From Thermomonas sp. (GTDB lineage Bacteria > Pseudomonadota > Gammaproteobacteria > Xanthomonadales > Xanthomonadaceae), in assembly GCA_024711415.1 (NCBI GenBank), contig JANJSW010000122.1:1-7528 (forward strand): a DNA stretch of 7,528 bases, in the 5' to 3' direction. The notes beneath the pieces were generated by a model, which was not told the origin of the DNA, did not search any database, and saw only the letters and a list, made by a program, of their open reading frames with translations. Each line of letters opens with the position of its first letter. Position 1 is the stretch's first letter. A program made the position numbers and the translations under genes. Positions 6,985 through 7,528 of this stretch are shown here, piece by piece.

Positions 6985-7528
6985 TCAGGCCTTCGCGCCG
7001 CCATTCAGCGGGTCGTGTTCGTGCGAGATCAGCTCAGCCGCCTGCTCCGCGACGGCCCGCACGCGGCGGCCGCGTTCCGCGTAGAACTCGTCCGGCTTGC
7101 GATCGAGAAGGTCGTATACCACCGGGATCACCAGCAGGGTCAGCAGGGTAGACACCAGCAGGCCGCCGATCACCGTGATCGCCATCGGGCTGCGCACTTC
7201 CGCGCCGTCGCCGAAGGCCAGCGCCAGCGGCAGGAAGCCGAACACCGCGCACAGCGTGGTCATCATGATCGGGCGCAGGCGCGAACGCGCACCCTCGACC
7301 AGCGCGTTGCGCTTGGCCACGCCCTCCTCGCGCAGCTGGTTCACCTTGTCGATCAGGATGATCGCGTTCTTCACCACCAGCCCCACCAGCAGGATCAGGC
7401 CGATGAACACCACCACCGACGCCGGCGAGCCGGTCATCAGCAGCGCGGCCACCGCGCCCACCAGCGCCAGCGGGATGGTGAACAGGATGACGAACGGGTG
7501 CAGCAGCGACTCGAACTGCGAGGCCATC
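6985..7528 (-). CDS. RND family efflux permease, C-terminal part (5' end beyond the window)
   Basis: The last 181 codons of a second RND transporter. The first residues in view, MASQFESLLHPF, are an internal family motif at helix 8-9, so the Met at 7527 is not a start and the gene continues past the right edge. It then shows a helix (FVILFTIPLALVGAVAALL), helix 10 with VGLVVKNAIILID, the conserved EGARSRLRPIMMT, and helices 11-12 (ending LLTLLVIPVVYDLL). A charged cytoplasmic tail of about 40 residues ends in GGAKA. Unlike the downstream pump it keeps the helix-10 lysine (codon at 7369-7371) that corresponds to AcrB Lys940. With the next gene it makes a tandem RND pair, as in MdtB/MdtC-type systems where two permeases can form one mixed trimer. 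Whether these two do so is inference. A membrane-fusion protein gene is expected upstream. Confidence 0.93.
   Translation of the reverse strand, partial: MASQFESLLHPFVILFTIPLALVGAVAALLMTGSPASVVVFIGLILLVGLVVKNAIILIDKVNQLREEGVAKRNALVEGARSRLRPIMMTTLCAVFGFLPLALAFGDGAEVRSPMAITVIGGLLVSTLLTLLVIPVVYDLLDRKPDEFYAERGRRVRAVAEQAAELISHEHDPLNGGAKA
6990..6994 (-). promoter_or_regulatory. Ribosome binding site of the downstream RND permease
   Basis: GAAGG on the minus strand lies 9 bases before ATG 6980 and inside the last codons of the upstream RND gene, whose stop codon is 6987-6985. A ribosome finishing the first gene would sit on this site, which suggests translational coupling and matched output of the two pump subunits. 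Confidence 0.6.
7259..7282. repeat. 24-bp direct repeat, copy 2 (RND RLRPIMMT motif)
   Basis: The second copy, in the upstream partial RND gene, also encodes RLRPIMMT. The two copies are about 3.1 kb apart in direct orientation and in frame with each other, so recombination between them would give a single in-frame hybrid pump gene. Confidence 0.85.

Noticed and set aside
2667..7151. A 1494-codon open frame on the plus strand running antisense to pat, the intergenic gap and both RND genes.
   Set aside because: It crosses three well-supported genes on the other strand. Its product is a low-complexity His/Gln/Arg/Asp mixture with no domain, as expected when the reverse complement of GC-biased codons lacks stops.

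Overview
The window is very GC-rich, strongly coding bacterial DNA. Codon use and protein similarity recalled from memory point to a gammaproteobacterium of the Xanthomonadaceae type (Lysobacter, Luteimonas, Stenotrophomonas or Xanthomonas relatives). This placement is inference, as no rRNA or other marker gene is present. I see no tRNA, CRISPR array, insertion sequence or integrase.

Layout from left to right. On the plus strand, an open frame enters from the left edge and ends at 1094. Most of it is a TraB/PrgY-type membrane protein, but its first roughly 34 visible codons are an ankyrin repeat rather than the usual TraB N-terminus. On the minus strand, ending only 6 bases from that stop, lies a 901-residue Pat-type protein: an ADP-forming acyl-CoA synthetase fused to a GNAT acetyltransferase (1101-3806). 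After a 102-base gap with two hairpins (3807-3908) comes a complete RND efflux permease (3909-6980, minus). It sits 4 bases downstream of the 3' end of a second RND permease gene (6985-7528, minus), whose 5' part lies beyond the right edge.

Functionally, the two RND genes form a tandem, probably translationally coupled pair of inner-membrane pump subunits. A membrane-fusion gene is likely further upstream, outside the window. Pat is co-directional but separated from the pumps by a strong hairpin, so it may be a separate unit or share only read-through transcription. The TraB-like gene is convergent and independent.

The most unusual point is the ankyrin-to-TraB join at about position 100. The TraB part begins abruptly at the family's LDLVKVIRE segment and lacks the N-terminal lobe with the first metal-binding motif. 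It is either a real gene fusion by in-frame deletion or an assembly chimera. A second point is that Pat keeps the histidine of the acyl-CoA synthetase domain that I recall as absent from enterobacterial Pat. A third is that the two RND pumps differ at the transmembrane-helix-10 lysine position of the proton relay.
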